A stretch of DNA of 64,000 nt from positions 434,001 through 498,000 of the forward strand of contig NZ_JADLRJ010000002.1 in assembly GCF_015477355.1 (NCBI RefSeq), in the 5' to 3' direction. Positions 56,025-64,000 of this stretch are shown piece by piece. Position numbers and translations under genes: made by a program. The stretch is from Nocardia blacklockiae. GTDB lineage: Bacteria > Actinomycetota > Actinomycetes > Mycobacteriales > Mycobacteriaceae. Every line of letters starts with the position of its first letter. The stretch's first letter is position 1. Under the pieces are notes generated by a model. The model saw only the letters and a program-made list of their open reading frames with translations, was not told the origin of the DNA and did not search any database.

Positions 56025-57941
56025 ATGGGCTCGCTCACACCCGGCTGCTCTGACCTGCCGCTACCACGCCACGACCGGTTCCGCTCGACCGCCGAAGAAG
56101 TGCTGGCGTTGTCTGCGGAGGAACAGCTGTCAGCGATGGTGACCGAGCATCTGGGCCGGAAACGCCGGCAACAACGCACCGCGGAACAGCGGTCGTGGGA
56201 CGTAAGCCTGCCGTGGCTCGCCACGGATTTGAGCGAGATCGGCCTCGGCAAAGTCCAAATGCTCATCGAGTACCGACTACCCGAGTCCAGTCGCCGGGCC
56301 GATGTGATTCTGGCAGGTGTTCATCCGGAGACCGGCGAGGACAATTACGTCGTCATCGAGTTGAAGCAGTGGAGCCGAGCGGAGCTCACCTGGAACAGCG
56401 ATCGGATCGTCCGCGCCTCCGGTGTCCGTGACGAGCAGCTGCATCCGATCGATCAGGTCCGCGGTTACTGCAGATACCTGACCCAGTTCGTCGAAGCGCT
56501 GCACACCCGCCCCGAGTCGGTCCATGGCGTGGCATATCTCCACAACGCCACCGAGACTTCGGTGAGCACGCTGCGCGCGCGGCAACCGGATGCGATGGGC
56601 AGGTTGTTCACGGGCGAGCAACACCACGAACTTCGGGCATATCTGAAGGCCCAGTTCGCGCCTCAGACCGGTGTCGAAGCAGCGGACAGGTTGCTCACCA
56701 GCGCAATCCGCCCCAAACCGAACCTTTTCGCCTTCACGGGTGCCGAACTGCGGGCTGCCACGGAGTACACGCTCCTGGACCATCAGAAACTCGCGTACGA
56801 AGCGGTGATGACCCAGGTCCGCCTGGCCAGGCAGTCCGACCGGAAGAGCGTCGTCATCGTCACCGGCGGACCCGGCAGCGGCAAGAGTCTGATCGCGGTC
56901 TCGCTACTCGCGGAACTCCATCGCGACGGGTATCGGGTACGCCATGCCACGGGCTCGTCGGCGTTCACGGAGTCCCTTCGCAAGTTCCCGGCGAAGGGCT
57001 CCACCGAGCTTCAAGGCCTTTTCAAGTACTTCCGGAATTTCGCCGATCTTCCGGCAAACGAACTCGACGTTCTCATCTGCGACGAAGCACACCGTATTCG
57101 GGAGGTGTCGACGAATCGGTTCACCCCGCGCGCCGCCCGCACGAACCGCCCCCAACTCGACGAGCTGATGGCGGTCGCCCGCGTTCCTGTCTTCCTGCTG
57201 GACGAGCATCAGGTCGTTCGACCCGACGAGGTCGGGACTGTCAAGGAGATCAAATCTCACGCAGCGCGCTCCGGCTATCTCGTGCACGAAATCGAGTTGG
57301 ACGGACAGTTCCGCTGCGGCGGCAGTGCCGCGTACGAGGAATGGGTCCGTCGACTTCTCGGTCTGCGCGTCGGCGGTCCCACCCCGTGGTCCGGCGATCC
57401 GGCCTTCGATGTGCGCACAGCCGACTCTCCCGAAGAGATGGAGGAGTTCCTGCGGCAGAAGAACGCTGACGGATTCACCGCTCGGATGTCGGCCGGCTAC
57501 TGCTGGCCGTGGAGTTCGCCTACCGAGGACGGCGCGCTGGTGGCCGACGTATCCATCGGCGACTGGGAAAGGCCTTGGAATCTGCGTGGCGATCGCGCTG
57601 TCGGCGACGCGCCGCCGAGTCCACTTTGGGCGACAGACCCCCGCGGCTTCGGCCAGATCGGATGCATCTACACCGCTCAGGGTTTCGAATACGATTGGGG
57701 TGGCGTGATTCTCGGCCCCGACCTGGTCGCACGGGACGGGCAATTGATTTCGGTTCCGGAAAAGACGTTCGACCCCGCTCTCAAGGGAACCAAGAAGAAG
57801 CCTGTCGCCCCCGACACCTTCGACGTACTGGTCAGAAATATCTACAAGGTGCTGCTGACCCGCGGAATGCGAGGTGTCGTCATATATTCCGTGGACCCCG
57901 CTACACGTCGCTTCCTGTCCGAGTTGGTCGGCCAGAGCTGA
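56025..57941 (+). CDS. PD-(D/E)xK nuclease - DUF2075 ATPase/helicase fusion (638 aa)
   Basis: Residues ~60-130 carry a restriction-type nuclease pattern, Asp93 (RADVILAG) then Glu112-Leu-Lys114 (VVIELKQW). Residues ~260-630 are a P-loop NTPase of the DUF2075 class: Walker A GGPGSGKS at 281-288, DEAH at 353-356, and a late TAQGFEYDWGGVI motif typical of such helicase-like ATPases. Proteins of this architecture are often found in defence islands. It stands alone, against the direction of the ribosomal operon that surrounds it, on DNA slightly less G+C rich than the ribosomal genes. Anti-phage function is inference; nucleic-acid processing is likely. Confidence 0.85.
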   Translation: MGSLTPGCSDLPLPRHDRFRSTAEEVLALSAEEQLSAMVTEHLGRKRRQQRTAEQRSWDVSLPWLATDLSEIGLGKVQMLIEYRLPESSRRADVILAGVHPETGEDNYVVIELKQWSRAELTWNSDRIVRASGVRDEQLHPIDQVRGYCRYLTQFVEALHTRPESVHGVAYLHNATETSVSTLRARQPDAMGRLFTGEQHHELRAYLKAQFAPQTGVEAADRLLTSAIRPKPNLFAFTGAELRAATEYTLLDHQKLAYEAVMTQVRLARQSDRKSVVIVTGGPGSGKSLIAVSLLAELHRDGYRVRHATGSSAFTESLRKFPAKGSTELQGLFKYFRNFADLPANELDVLICDEAHRIREVSTNRFTPRAARTNRPQLDELMAVARVPVFLLDEHQVVRPDEVGTVKEIKSHAARSGYLVHEIELDGQFRCGGSAAYEEWVRRLLGLRVGGPTPWSGDPAFDVRTADSPEEMEEFLRQKNADGFTARMSAGYCWPWSSPTEDGALVADVSIGDWERPWNLRGDRAVGDAPPSPLWATDPRGFGQIGCIYTAQGFEYDWGGVILGPDLVARDGQLISVPEKTFDPALKGTKKKPVAPDTFDVLVRNIYKVLLTRGMRGVVIYSVDPATRRFLSELVGQS

Positions 57942-58057
57942 GTGGCTCCGCGTGGACGACCATGACCACCGCCGACTTTGAGGCGCGACTCGTTCGCAAC
58001 CCGGTCTATGGTGTGACGCGAGCGCGGAGGCCGTGTGGCCCGCGGAGAGGAGATCCT

Positions 58058-58483
58058 GTGCGCACCGTAATACCGGCGTTCTGTCTGTTCGCGGCGGCGA
58101 TAACGCTGGCCGGCTGCTCCGGCGGCGACTCGACCGACAGTAAGCCCGCGGCTGTCAGCAGTGCGGTGCAGGCTTCGGGTGCGCCGACTTCGGCAGCCGG
58201 CACTCCGGCGAATCTGACGGTGCACACCTGGACAGGCAACGAGCACTTCCCGGTGCCCGGCGTGGGTGTGCGATTCACCTCCTGCACAGACGATTCGGAG
58301 GTGGGGACCGCGACCACCGGCCGCGACGGCAACGCCGGTCACAACGTGACCACAGCCGGCTGCTACCGCGCGACCGTCACCTCCGCACCCTCCGGCTGCC
58401 AAGCCGACGAGACCGCCACCGGGACCGCGGACGTGAAACTCGAAGAGCCCGTGACGCTCGAGTTCCTGATCCACTGCGCCTGA
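58058..58483 (+). CDS. Putative lipoprotein with prealbumin-like domain (141 aa)
   Basis: GTG 58058 with AGGAG at ~8 bases. Signal peptide with lipobox ITLAGC places Cys near residue 18 as the lipidated residue. After a Ser/Ala linker, the C-terminal ~85 residues contain PVPGVGVRFTSC, GTATTGRDGNAG and paired cysteines, a pattern like carboxypeptidase-regulatory/SpaA-type beta-sandwich domains. Surface-anchored outside the membrane. No partner is evident; a longer upstream in-frame reading lacks a signal peptide and is not used. Confidence 0.75.
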   Translation: MRTVIPAFCLFAAAITLAGCSGGDSTDSKPAAVSSAVQASGAPTSAAGTPANLTVHTWTGNEHFPVPGVGVRFTSCTDDSEVGTATTGRDGNAGHNVTTAGCYRATVTSAPSGCQADETATGTADVKLEEPVTLEFLIHCA

Positions 58484-58530
58484 ACCCCCCGCGTGGACCA
58501 TCGATTCCGATGCCGCGACTCGCCGCGGCA

Positions 58531-58827
58531 TCAGTCTCCGCTGAACCACAGATAGCCGTGGACATCGATCGCTCGTTGAGCAGCATCCCGTAGCGCTGCG
58601 ATCATTTCCGCGTCATGGTCGCTCTTCGGCACCATGCCCGCCAATTCGTCCGAGAAGAACGTGAGTTGATACGAATTGAACATCGTATCGGCATATTGGT
58701 GAACGCCCCGCAACATAGACCCCAGCGGGGCTTCCAGCACATTGTCCGTCAGCCACTGCGCGAGAGGCCCCGAGATGGACTCGATCTCTTTATGATTCAA
58801 GCCCTGAATTATGACCGTAATGCTCAA
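58531..58827 (-). CDS. Probable immunity protein of the adjacent toxin (98 aa)
   Basis: TTG start (MSITVIIQGLNHKEIES) with AGGAGGG just upstream; that site overlaps the stop of the 404-aa gene, only eight bases away, so the two are translationally coupled. Small, acidic, single-domain, no signal peptide. No named family recognised. Position directly after a protein with a C-terminal toxin-like domain is the standard arrangement for an immunity gene (inference). Confidence 0.65.
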   Translation of the reverse strand: MSITVIIQGLNHKEIESISGPLAQWLTDNVLEAPLGSMLRGVHQYADTMFNSYQLTFFSDELAGMVPKSDHDAEMIAALRDAAQRAIDVHGYLWFSGD

Positions 58828-58835
58828 CAGCCCTC

Positions 58836-60050
58836 CTAGACCGGATACATGTTGATGACGGTACCCCAGCGGTCGGTGATCACCTTGTACCGCGTTGTCG
58901 GCTGCCCACCACTGTCTGGCGACCTTTTTCCGATGACTCGACCGGCATCGACTTCGCGCTCGTAATTTCCGTAGTCGTTGGGCCCACGCGCTTCCACCCC
59001 TCGAGCACCATCGACCAAGTTGTCGAGATTCTCGCCTTTACGAAATGTGCTCTTGCCGGGAGTGACGTTCTCGCCGCCTTCGACGTGCTTTTCCTTGACA
59101 TATCCTTCGGATTCGTCTGTTAAATCTCCCAGCGGAATACTCGGCGCATGATCCAGGTCTTCGTATCTGGTTGCAACGGTCAGCGAACTGTCGGCATCGA
59201 CGACCGCCTTCATCGCGATGATGGTGGCCAGGCCGGCGATGGCTTTGTCGAGGTCGATGGATGGAAGAGCGTGGAAAGCGTCGATGACGCCTATTCCGCC
59301 GGCAGCGAGTGCTCCGAGGCCGATGACCCTGGTCATCTGGCTGGCTCGGTAGGTTGCCTGGATCGCATTGACCGTGGTGAGTACGTCTGCCTCGATCGCG
59401 GCTGTTGCTGCGGCGGCGGAAGTGCCGAGGCTGAACAATGCCAGGGCGCCGCCGACAATCGCGGTGGCCGCGATGGTCAGCTCCAGGGTGTTGATCGTCT
59501 TGGTGGTCTCGCGACCGAGGGCGACGCTTTCGTCGTGATAACTCTTGATGGGCGCGGCCATCGCGCCACCTGCCGCTGCGACGGTGTCAGCGCTGGTTTT
59601 CAAGGTCGCGAAGTGGTCTTGGATCAGTTGCCGATTCGCGGCCGCGTCCATGCCGTCGAACAGTGCGGAGATCGCCGCGATCCGGCCGGAAGCACCGGTG
59701 ATAGTGCTGTGGTTGACGAATGTATTCCAGGCCGCATGCGCCTTGTCGAGCTTACGAGTATCGCCATTGGGCAATTTGCCGAAGGAGGAGATGACGTCGG
59801 ACAACAGCTTGTCGAAGAATGCCTTGACGCCTCCGTGGTCGGTGAAGCCGACCCCATTGTTGGCCACCGAAGTGGGGATGGCGACCTTGTACTCACCGAA
59901 TTGAGTCACATTCGGCGGGGGTGGCGCGGGATTGCTTTTGTTCGCAATGGCGTAGTTGTAGTCGTAGTACGTCTGCCAGTCGACGATCATGCCCGCCCCC
60001 AGTGCGGCATCCAGCGGTCGGTACCGACCGAAGGCCCCCCATTCATGCAC
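58836..60050 (-). CDS. Probable polymorphic toxin with C-terminal RNase-like domain (404 aa)
   Basis: GTG start at 60050 with GGAGGG ~13 bases upstream; ATG 59990 (MIVDWQTYYDYNYAI) is an alternative. Residues ~1-190 are helical (ESX-substrate-like length), ~195-285 contain three hydrophobic/Ala-Gly segments, and the last ~85 residues form a separate domain: KHVEGGENVTPGKSTF, then AGRVIGKR, PTTRYKVITDRWG and NMYPV. This order (His, Ser/Thr-Phe, IG, T-x-Y, YP) resembles BECR-fold RNase toxins such as the type-50 group. Lower G+C than the flanking ribosomal genes. Followed by the likely immunity gene. Secretion route not shown. Confidence 0.65.
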   Translation of the reverse strand: MHEWGAFGRYRPLDAALGAGMIVDWQTYYDYNYAIANKSNPAPPPPNVTQFGEYKVAIPTSVANNGVGFTDHGGVKAFFDKLLSDVISSFGKLPNGDTRKLDKAHAAWNTFVNHSTITGASGRIAAISALFDGMDAAANRQLIQDHFATLKTSADTVAAAGGAMAAPIKSYHDESVALGRETTKTINTLELTIAATAIVGGALALFSLGTSAAAATAAIEADVLTTVNAIQATYRASQMTRVIGLGALAAGGIGVIDAFHALPSIDLDKAIAGLATIIAMKAVVDADSSLTVATRYEDLDHAPSIPLGDLTDESEGYVKEKHVEGGENVTPGKSTFRKGENLDNLVDGARGVEARGPNDYGNYEREVDAGRVIGKRSPDSGGQPTTRYKVITDRWGTVINMYPV

Positions 60051-60114
60051 CGAACTCTAACGGCCCTCCGGAACGCCTGTCCACGTCGACGGTGGACTCG
60101 GTACTAGATACGCG

Positions 60115-60149
60115 AATGCGGTGGGCCGTCGGGGACGGACCACCGCATT
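60115..60149 (-). terminator. Terminator hairpin after rpsZ
   Basis: Ten-base perfect outer arms (AATGCGGTGG/CCACCGCATT) with an inner five-base stem CCGTC/GACGG and a three-base loop, starting 14 bases after the rpsZ stop. A very stable hairpin that would end the rplN-rpsZ transcript. Only a few T residues follow. Confidence 0.75.
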
Positions 60150-60162
60150 TGCGGTCAGCGTA

Positions 60163-60348
60163 TTACCAGCTGGACTTGTGGACGCCCGGGAGTTCGCCGC
60201 GGTGCGCCATTTCGCGCAGGCACACGCGGCAGAGGCCGAACTTGCGGTAGACCGCGTGGGGGCGGCCGCAGCGCTGGCAGCGGGTGTAGGCGCGAACGGC
60301 GAACTTCGGCTTCGCGTTGGCCTTGTTGATCAGAGCTTTCTTAGCCAT
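60163..60348 (-). CDS. rpsZ: 30S ribosomal protein S14 type Z (61 aa)
   Basis: Short zinc-binding S14: CQRC and CRVC pairs in [16 protein letters not shown]...[12 protein letters not shown]. The zinc-containing form is the normal one for the spc cluster in mycobacteria and relatives. Four bases after rplE; the strong hairpin follows it. Confidence 0.98.
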   Translation of the reverse strand: MAKKALINKANAKPKFAVRAYTRCQRCGRPHAVYRKFGLCRVCLREMAHRGELPGVHKSSW

Positions 60349-60352
60349 ATGC

Positions 60353-60916
60353 TCAGTTCTCCTTGAACGGGAAGCCGAGGTGACGGAGCAGCGCGCGGCC
60401 TTCCTCGTCGTTGGTAGCCGTCGTGACGACCGTGATGTCCATACCGCGCGGGCGGTCGATCTTGTCCACGTCGATCTCGTGGAACATCGACTGCTCGCTC
60501 AGGCCGAACGTGTAGTTGCCGTTGCCGTCGAACTGCTTCGGCGACAGGCCGCGGAAGTCGCGGATACGGGGCAGCGCGATGGAGACCAGGCGGTCCAGGA
60601 ACTCCCACATGCGGTCGCCGCGCAGCGTGACGCGCGCGCCGATCGGCATGCCCTCACGCAGCTTGAACTGCGCGATCGACTTGCGGGCCTTGCGGATCTC
60701 CGGCTTCTGGCCGGTGATCAGGGCGAGGTCGGCGACCGCGCCGTTGATCAGCTTGGCGTCGCGGGCGGCGTCACCGACACCCATGTTCACGACGACCTTC
60801 ACCACGCCCGGGATCTGCATCACGTTGGCGTAGTTGAACTCGCTGTTCAGCGCGTCCTTGATCTCCGCGCGGTAGCGGAGCTTCAGCCGCGGCTGGATCT
60901 TTTCCGTGGTGGTCAT
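60353..60916 (-). CDS. rplE: 50S ribosomal protein L5 (187 aa)
   Basis: uL5 with [20 protein letters not shown] and [12 protein letters not shown] near the C-terminus. Binds 5S rRNA and the P-site tRNA elbow. Overlaps the rplX stop by one base. Confidence 0.98.
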   Translation of the reverse strand: MTTTEKIQPRLKLRYRAEIKDALNSEFNYANVMQIPGVVKVVVNMGVGDAARDAKLINGAVADLALITGQKPEIRKARKSIAQFKLREGMPIGARVTLRGDRMWEFLDRLVSIALPRIRDFRGLSPKQFDGNGNYTFGLSEQSMFHEIDVDKIDRPRGMDITVVTTATNDEEGRALLRHLGFPFKEN

Positions 60917-61230
60917 CAGATGTCCTTCCCGTTGCGACGGGAGATACGCACCCGCTTGCCGTTCTCGTCGGTGCGGTAACCCACGCGGGTCGGCTTGCCG
61001 TCGGAGTCGACAACCATCACGTTCGAGACGTGGATGGGCGCCTCCTGGGTCACGATGCCGCCCGAGCTGGCGCCGCGCTGGTTCGCGGAGTTCGCGACGT
61101 GCTTCTTGATCCGGTTCACGCCCTCGACCAGGACCTTGTCCGTCTTCGGGTAGGCCTGGATGACCTTGCCCTTGGCGCCCTTGTCCTTACCCGAGACGAC
61201 GAGCACGGTGTCGCCCTTGTGCACCTTCAT
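60916..61230 (-). CDS. rplX: 50S ribosomal protein L24 (104 aa)
   Basis: KOW motif region [20 protein letters not shown] is diagnostic of uL24, an assembly-initiator protein. One base after rplN. Confidence 0.98.
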   Translation of the reverse strand: MKVHKGDTVLVVSGKDKGAKGKVIQAYPKTDKVLVEGVNRIKKHVANSANQRGASSGGIVTQEAPIHVSNVMVVDSDGKPTRVGYRTDENGKRVRISRRNGKDI

Positions 61231-61231
61231 G

Positions 61232-61600
61232 TCAGAGCACCTCCGGGGCCAGCGAAACGATCTTCATGAAACGCTTGTCACGCAGCTCGCGGCCGACGGG
61301 GCCGAAGATGCGGGTGCCGCGCGGATCGTTGTCCGCCTTGATCAGCACCGCGGCGTTCTCGTCGAAGCGGATGTACGAACCATCCGGACGGCGGCGCTCC
61401 TTGGTGGTGCGCACGACGACAGCCTTGACGACATCGCCCTTCTTGACGTTGCCGCCGGGGATGGCGTCCTTCACGGTGGCGACGATGACGTCGCCGATAC
61501 CGGCATAGCGACGCGACGACCCGCCGAGCACGCGGATGCACAGGATTTCCTTGGCACCCGTGTTGTCGGCGACGCGCAGTCGCGACTCCTGCTGAATCAC
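61232..61600 (-). CDS. rplN: 50S ribosomal protein L14 (122 aa)
   Basis: GTG start ([18 protein letters not shown]) with GGAGGAG 7 bases upstream; ends [10 protein letters not shown]. First gene of the spc cluster here, separated from the divergent peptidase gene by ~300 bases that contain its promoter. Confidence 0.98.
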   Translation of the reverse strand: MIQQESRLRVADNTGAKEILCIRVLGGSSRRYAGIGDVIVATVKDAIPGGNVKKGDVVKAVVVRTTKERRRPDGSYIRFDENAAVLIKADNDPRGTRIFGPVGRELRDKRFMKIVSLAPEVL

Positions 61601-61741
61601 TTCAGCTCCTCCTAGACCTGGACGATATGCACGCCGGATTACCGACCCGACGGGCATGGCCTGTTGCCCTCCGCACGCGCGCCTGCCAGCGGTTTCACGG
61701 ATCCAGAGGGTCCACCACTGTGGGTTCGCGGCCGGAGTGCG

Positions 61742-61799
61742 GGCACAGTGGTCCCGCAGGCAACCCGACCAGTGTAACGAAGGCGCAGGTCGGGCCAAA
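61742..61799 (-). promoter_or_regulatory. rplN promoter and leader element
   Basis: TTTGGC (61794-61799), 17-base spacer, TACACT (61771-61776), then a start region with GGTTGCCTG and ACTGTGCC that recurs at rpsH. The leader to GTG 61600 is ~165 bases; the rest of 61601-61902 shows no gene. Confidence 0.65.
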
Positions 61800-61902
61800 A
61801 TCGGGGGACGCGGCCCGTCGATTCAGTCTTTCCTCAGCCCGCTCCACTAACGTCGCCGAGGCTACGTCCGAGCAAGCGCACGACATCCGTGGAGGAGACC
61901 GA

Positions 61903-63948
61903 GTGACCGCGCCCGAGCGTCCGACCGCCCTCGCCCGCCGCACCTTCCTGGCCGCCCTCGGGCTGGCGCCCGCCGCGGCGGTGCTGGCCTCCTGCGATTC
62001 CGATTCCGCGGCCGCCAAGCCGCTGACCGGCCCGGACCTGTCGGGGGTCGATCCGGCGGTCCGCCCGCAGGACGACCTGTTCCGGCACATCAACGGGAAG
62101 TGGCTGGCGGAGTACCGGCTGCCGCCGGACAAGGTGTCCTTCGGCACCTTCGACGAGGTGCACGACCGGGTGGAGGGCGAGCTGCGGCAGATCATCGAGG
62201 GCATTCGCGACCCCGAGCCGGGCAGCGCCGACCAGCAGATCCGCGACCTGTACGACGCCCGCATGAACGAGGACGAGGTCGAACGGCTCGGCATGTCCCC
62301 GCTGCGGGACCTGTTCGCGCAGGTCGACGGCGCGGCCGACAAGACCGCGCTGGCGAAGGTCATGGGCGCGCTGCCGGGCGTCGGCCTGATCGGGCTGAGC
62401 GTGGGCGCGGACCCGAAGAACTCCAACGCCTATCTGCCCATGATCGGCCAGGCCGGACTCGGGCTCGGTGAGCAGTACTACCGCAAGCCCGAGTACGCGC
62501 AGAAGTTCGCCGCCTACCGCGCCTACATGGAGCGCATCGCCACCGGCGCGGGCTTCCCCGACCCGGCGGCGCTGGCGCGACGCGTCGTCGACCTGGAGAC
62601 GCGGATCGCCGCCGGCTTCTGGGACAACGTCCGCACCCGCGACGCCGCGGCCACCTACAATCTGCGCACCTGGCCCGAATTGGTTTCTCTCGCACCGGGT
62701 TTCGCGTGGGACGCGTGGCTGGCCGGCAACACCGACCGCCCGAAGGAGTTGTTCGCGAGCCTGGTCGTCGGCGAGCCGTCGTTCGTCACCGAGGCCGGAA
62801 AGCTGTGGGACGAGGTCGATATCGCCACCTGGCGCGACTATTTGAAGCTGGCGCTGGTGCGCGAGTACGCGCCGTATCTGAACAAGGACATCGCCGACGC
62901 CAACTTCGACTTCTTCGGCCGGACCATGCAGGGCATGCAGCAGCGGCCGGAGCGGTGGCGGTCGGCGGTGGAGCTGGTCAACCAGAATCTCGGCGAGCAG
63001 CTCGGAAAACTGTACGTGGCCAAGTACTTTCCGCCCGAGGCCAAGGATCGCGCCAATCAGATGGTGTCGGATCTGATGGCGGCCTATCGGGAGAACTTCC
63101 GCGATTCGAGTTGGATGTCGCCGGACACCCGGGCGGCGGCCCTCGCGAAACTCGAGAAGGTCAACCCCAAGATCGGCTACCCCGACAAGTGGCAGGACTA
63201 TTCGAAGCTGACCATCACCCGCGGCAAGCTGGTCGAGTCGCTGCGCGCGGTGACCGCGTTCGAGGCCGCGCGCATGTTCGGCAAGCTCGGCACCCCGGTC
63301 GACAAGTCCGAGTGGGCGATGCCGCCGCAGACCGTGAACGCCTACTACAACCCCAGCGGCAACGAGATCGTCTTCCCGGCGGCGTTCCTGCAGCCGCCGT
63401 TCTTCGACAAGGACGCGCTGCCGGCGGTGAACTTCGGCGCGGGCGGCGCGGTGATCGGCCACGAGATCGGGCACGGCTTCGACGACCAGGGCTCGAAATA
63501 CGACGGCGACGGCAATCTGCGGGACTGGTGGACACCGGCGGACAAGGCCGCCTTCGACGCCAAGACGAAACAGCTGATCGCCCAGTACAACGCCCTGGTG
63601 CCCGCGGGACTGCCGGCGGATCGGCACGTCGACGGGGAACTCACAGTCGGCGAGAATCTGGCCGACCTGCGCGGTTTGGCCATCGCCCTGGCCGCGTTCC
63701 GGATCGCCCAGCAGCGTGACGGGATCGACGCTCCCGACTATCACCAGATGTTCGAATCGTGGGGCCGGACGTGGCGCGGCATCCAGACTCCGCAGGCCAC
63801 CGAGAGTCAGCTCGCGAGCGATCCGCACTCCCCGTCGGAGTTCCGCTGCAACCAGGTGGTCCGCAATCTTCCGGAGTTCTACGCGACCTACAACGTGACG
63901 AACGCCGACAAGCTGTACCTTCCCGAGGATCAGCGCGTCACGCTCTGA
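61903..63948 (+). CDS. M13-family zinc metallopeptidase, Tat lipoprotein (681 aa)
   Basis: GTG start with GGAGGAG ~6 bases upstream. Signal peptide has twin Arg12-Arg13 (RRTFL) and lipobox L28-A-S-Cys31, indicating Tat export and lipid anchoring. The catalytic domain carries HEIGH at 520-524 and ENLADLRG with the third ligand Glu584, the neprilysin/PepO order; the SPSEFRCNQVVRNLPEF substrate-binding end is intact. Related to Zmp1 of M. tuberculosis, which lacks this signal peptide. Degrades small peptides outside the membrane. Divergent from rplN, standing alone. Confidence 0.93.
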   Translation: MTAPERPTALARRTFLAALGLAPAAAVLASCDSDSAAAKPLTGPDLSGVDPAVRPQDDLFRHINGKWLAEYRLPPDKVSFGTFDEVHDRVEGELRQIIEGIRDPEPGSADQQIRDLYDARMNEDEVERLGMSPLRDLFAQVDGAADKTALAKVMGALPGVGLIGLSVGADPKNSNAYLPMIGQAGLGLGEQYYRKPEYAQKFAAYRAYMERIATGAGFPDPAALARRVVDLETRIAAGFWDNVRTRDAAATYNLRTWPELVSLAPGFAWDAWLAGNTDRPKELFASLVVGEPSFVTEAGKLWDEVDIATWRDYLKLALVREYAPYLNKDIADANFDFFGRTMQGMQQRPERWRSAVELVNQNLGEQLGKLYVAKYFPPEAKDRANQMVSDLMAAYRENFRDSSWMSPDTRAAALAKLEKVNPKIGYPDKWQDYSKLTITRGKLVESLRAVTAFEAARMFGKLGTPVDKSEWAMPPQTVNAYYNPSGNEIVFPAAFLQPPFFDKDALPAVNFGAGGAVIGHEIGHGFDDQGSKYDGDGNLRDWWTPADKAAFDAKTKQLIAQYNALVPAGLPADRHVDGELTVGENLADLRGLAIALAAFRIAQQRDGIDAPDYHQMFESWGRTWRGIQTPQATESQLASDPHSPSEFRCNQVVRNLPEFYATYNVTNADKLYLPEDQRVTL

Positions 63949-64000
63949 CACGTTCGACCCACCCTCGGCGCGTCCGCCCCGGTAGCCTCATGCCAGCAAG

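Noticed and set aside
55930-60162. Transposon or prophage as the source of the spc insert
   Set aside because: No transposase, integrase, terminal inverted repeats or target duplication could be seen at the edges.
61834-63951. 705-codon minus-strand frame over the peptidase gene
   Set aside because: Exact antisense of an M13 peptidase with complete active-site motifs.

Overview
The window looks like a chromosomal segment of a mycolic-acid-containing actinomycete, most likely Nocardia. It is very G+C rich and carries a PknG-type kinase, an EspG-type chaperone, WXG100-like proteins, an AnsP-type permease and an actinobacterial spc ribosomal-protein cluster with a zinc-type S14. The genus is inferred from gene content; no rRNA gene is present to confirm it.

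Left two thirds (1-49 kb): three related type VII secretion (T7SS) cassettes, mostly on the minus strand. Each combines (i) a ~100-115 aa WXG100-like protein with PWG in place of WxG, (ii) a YbaB/EbfC-like protein ending in a short Asp/Trp tail, and (iii) a CpnT-like protein whose N-terminal domain carries WVAGxxWPxGD and the identical motif FPPTAPAVEAAAI. In cassette 1 (14255 down to the left edge) the third gene exceeds 4455 codons and leaves the window. It holds four papain-like Cys/His/Asp domains, three HExxH domains, three HHAIH domains and kinase-like pieces. In cassette 2 (36136-15470) it is 6408 aa, with two HExxH modules, an ADP-ribosyltransferase-like module, two coiled-coil arrays and a ~360-residue proline-rich tract, followed by two small paralogues. 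Cassette 3 (48754-41613) has a 745 aa CpnT-like protein translationally coupled to a 14-codon leader, the two small partners, an 872 aa EspB/PPE-like substrate with Asn/Gln/Gly repeats, and EspG; the housekeeping gene dtd is embedded on the other strand. No Ecc secretion-machine genes are present, so the transporter must lie elsewhere. An orphan OmpR-type regulator sits between cassettes 1 and 2. pknG, ansP and a frameshifted MerR-family gene separate cassettes 2 and 3.

Right third (50-61.8 kb): the spc cluster, minus strand: rplN-rplX-rplE-rpsZ, then rpsH-rplF-rplR-rpsE-rpmD-rplO, secY, adk, map. It is split between rpsZ and rpsH by ~4 kb of accessory DNA carrying a PD-(D/E)xK nuclease/DUF2075 ATPase fusion, a lipoprotein and a probable toxin-immunity pair. 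A strong hairpin follows rpsZ, and a promoter-leader closely resembling that of rplN precedes rpsH, so the two halves look like separate transcription units.

Right edge: a Tat-type lipoprotein M13 metallopeptidase, divergent from rplN.

Together the window pairs core translation/secretion genes with an unusually large investment in T7SS-linked giant modular proteins (over 32 kb in two genes). Their long plus-strand open frames are antisense shadows and are not annotated.
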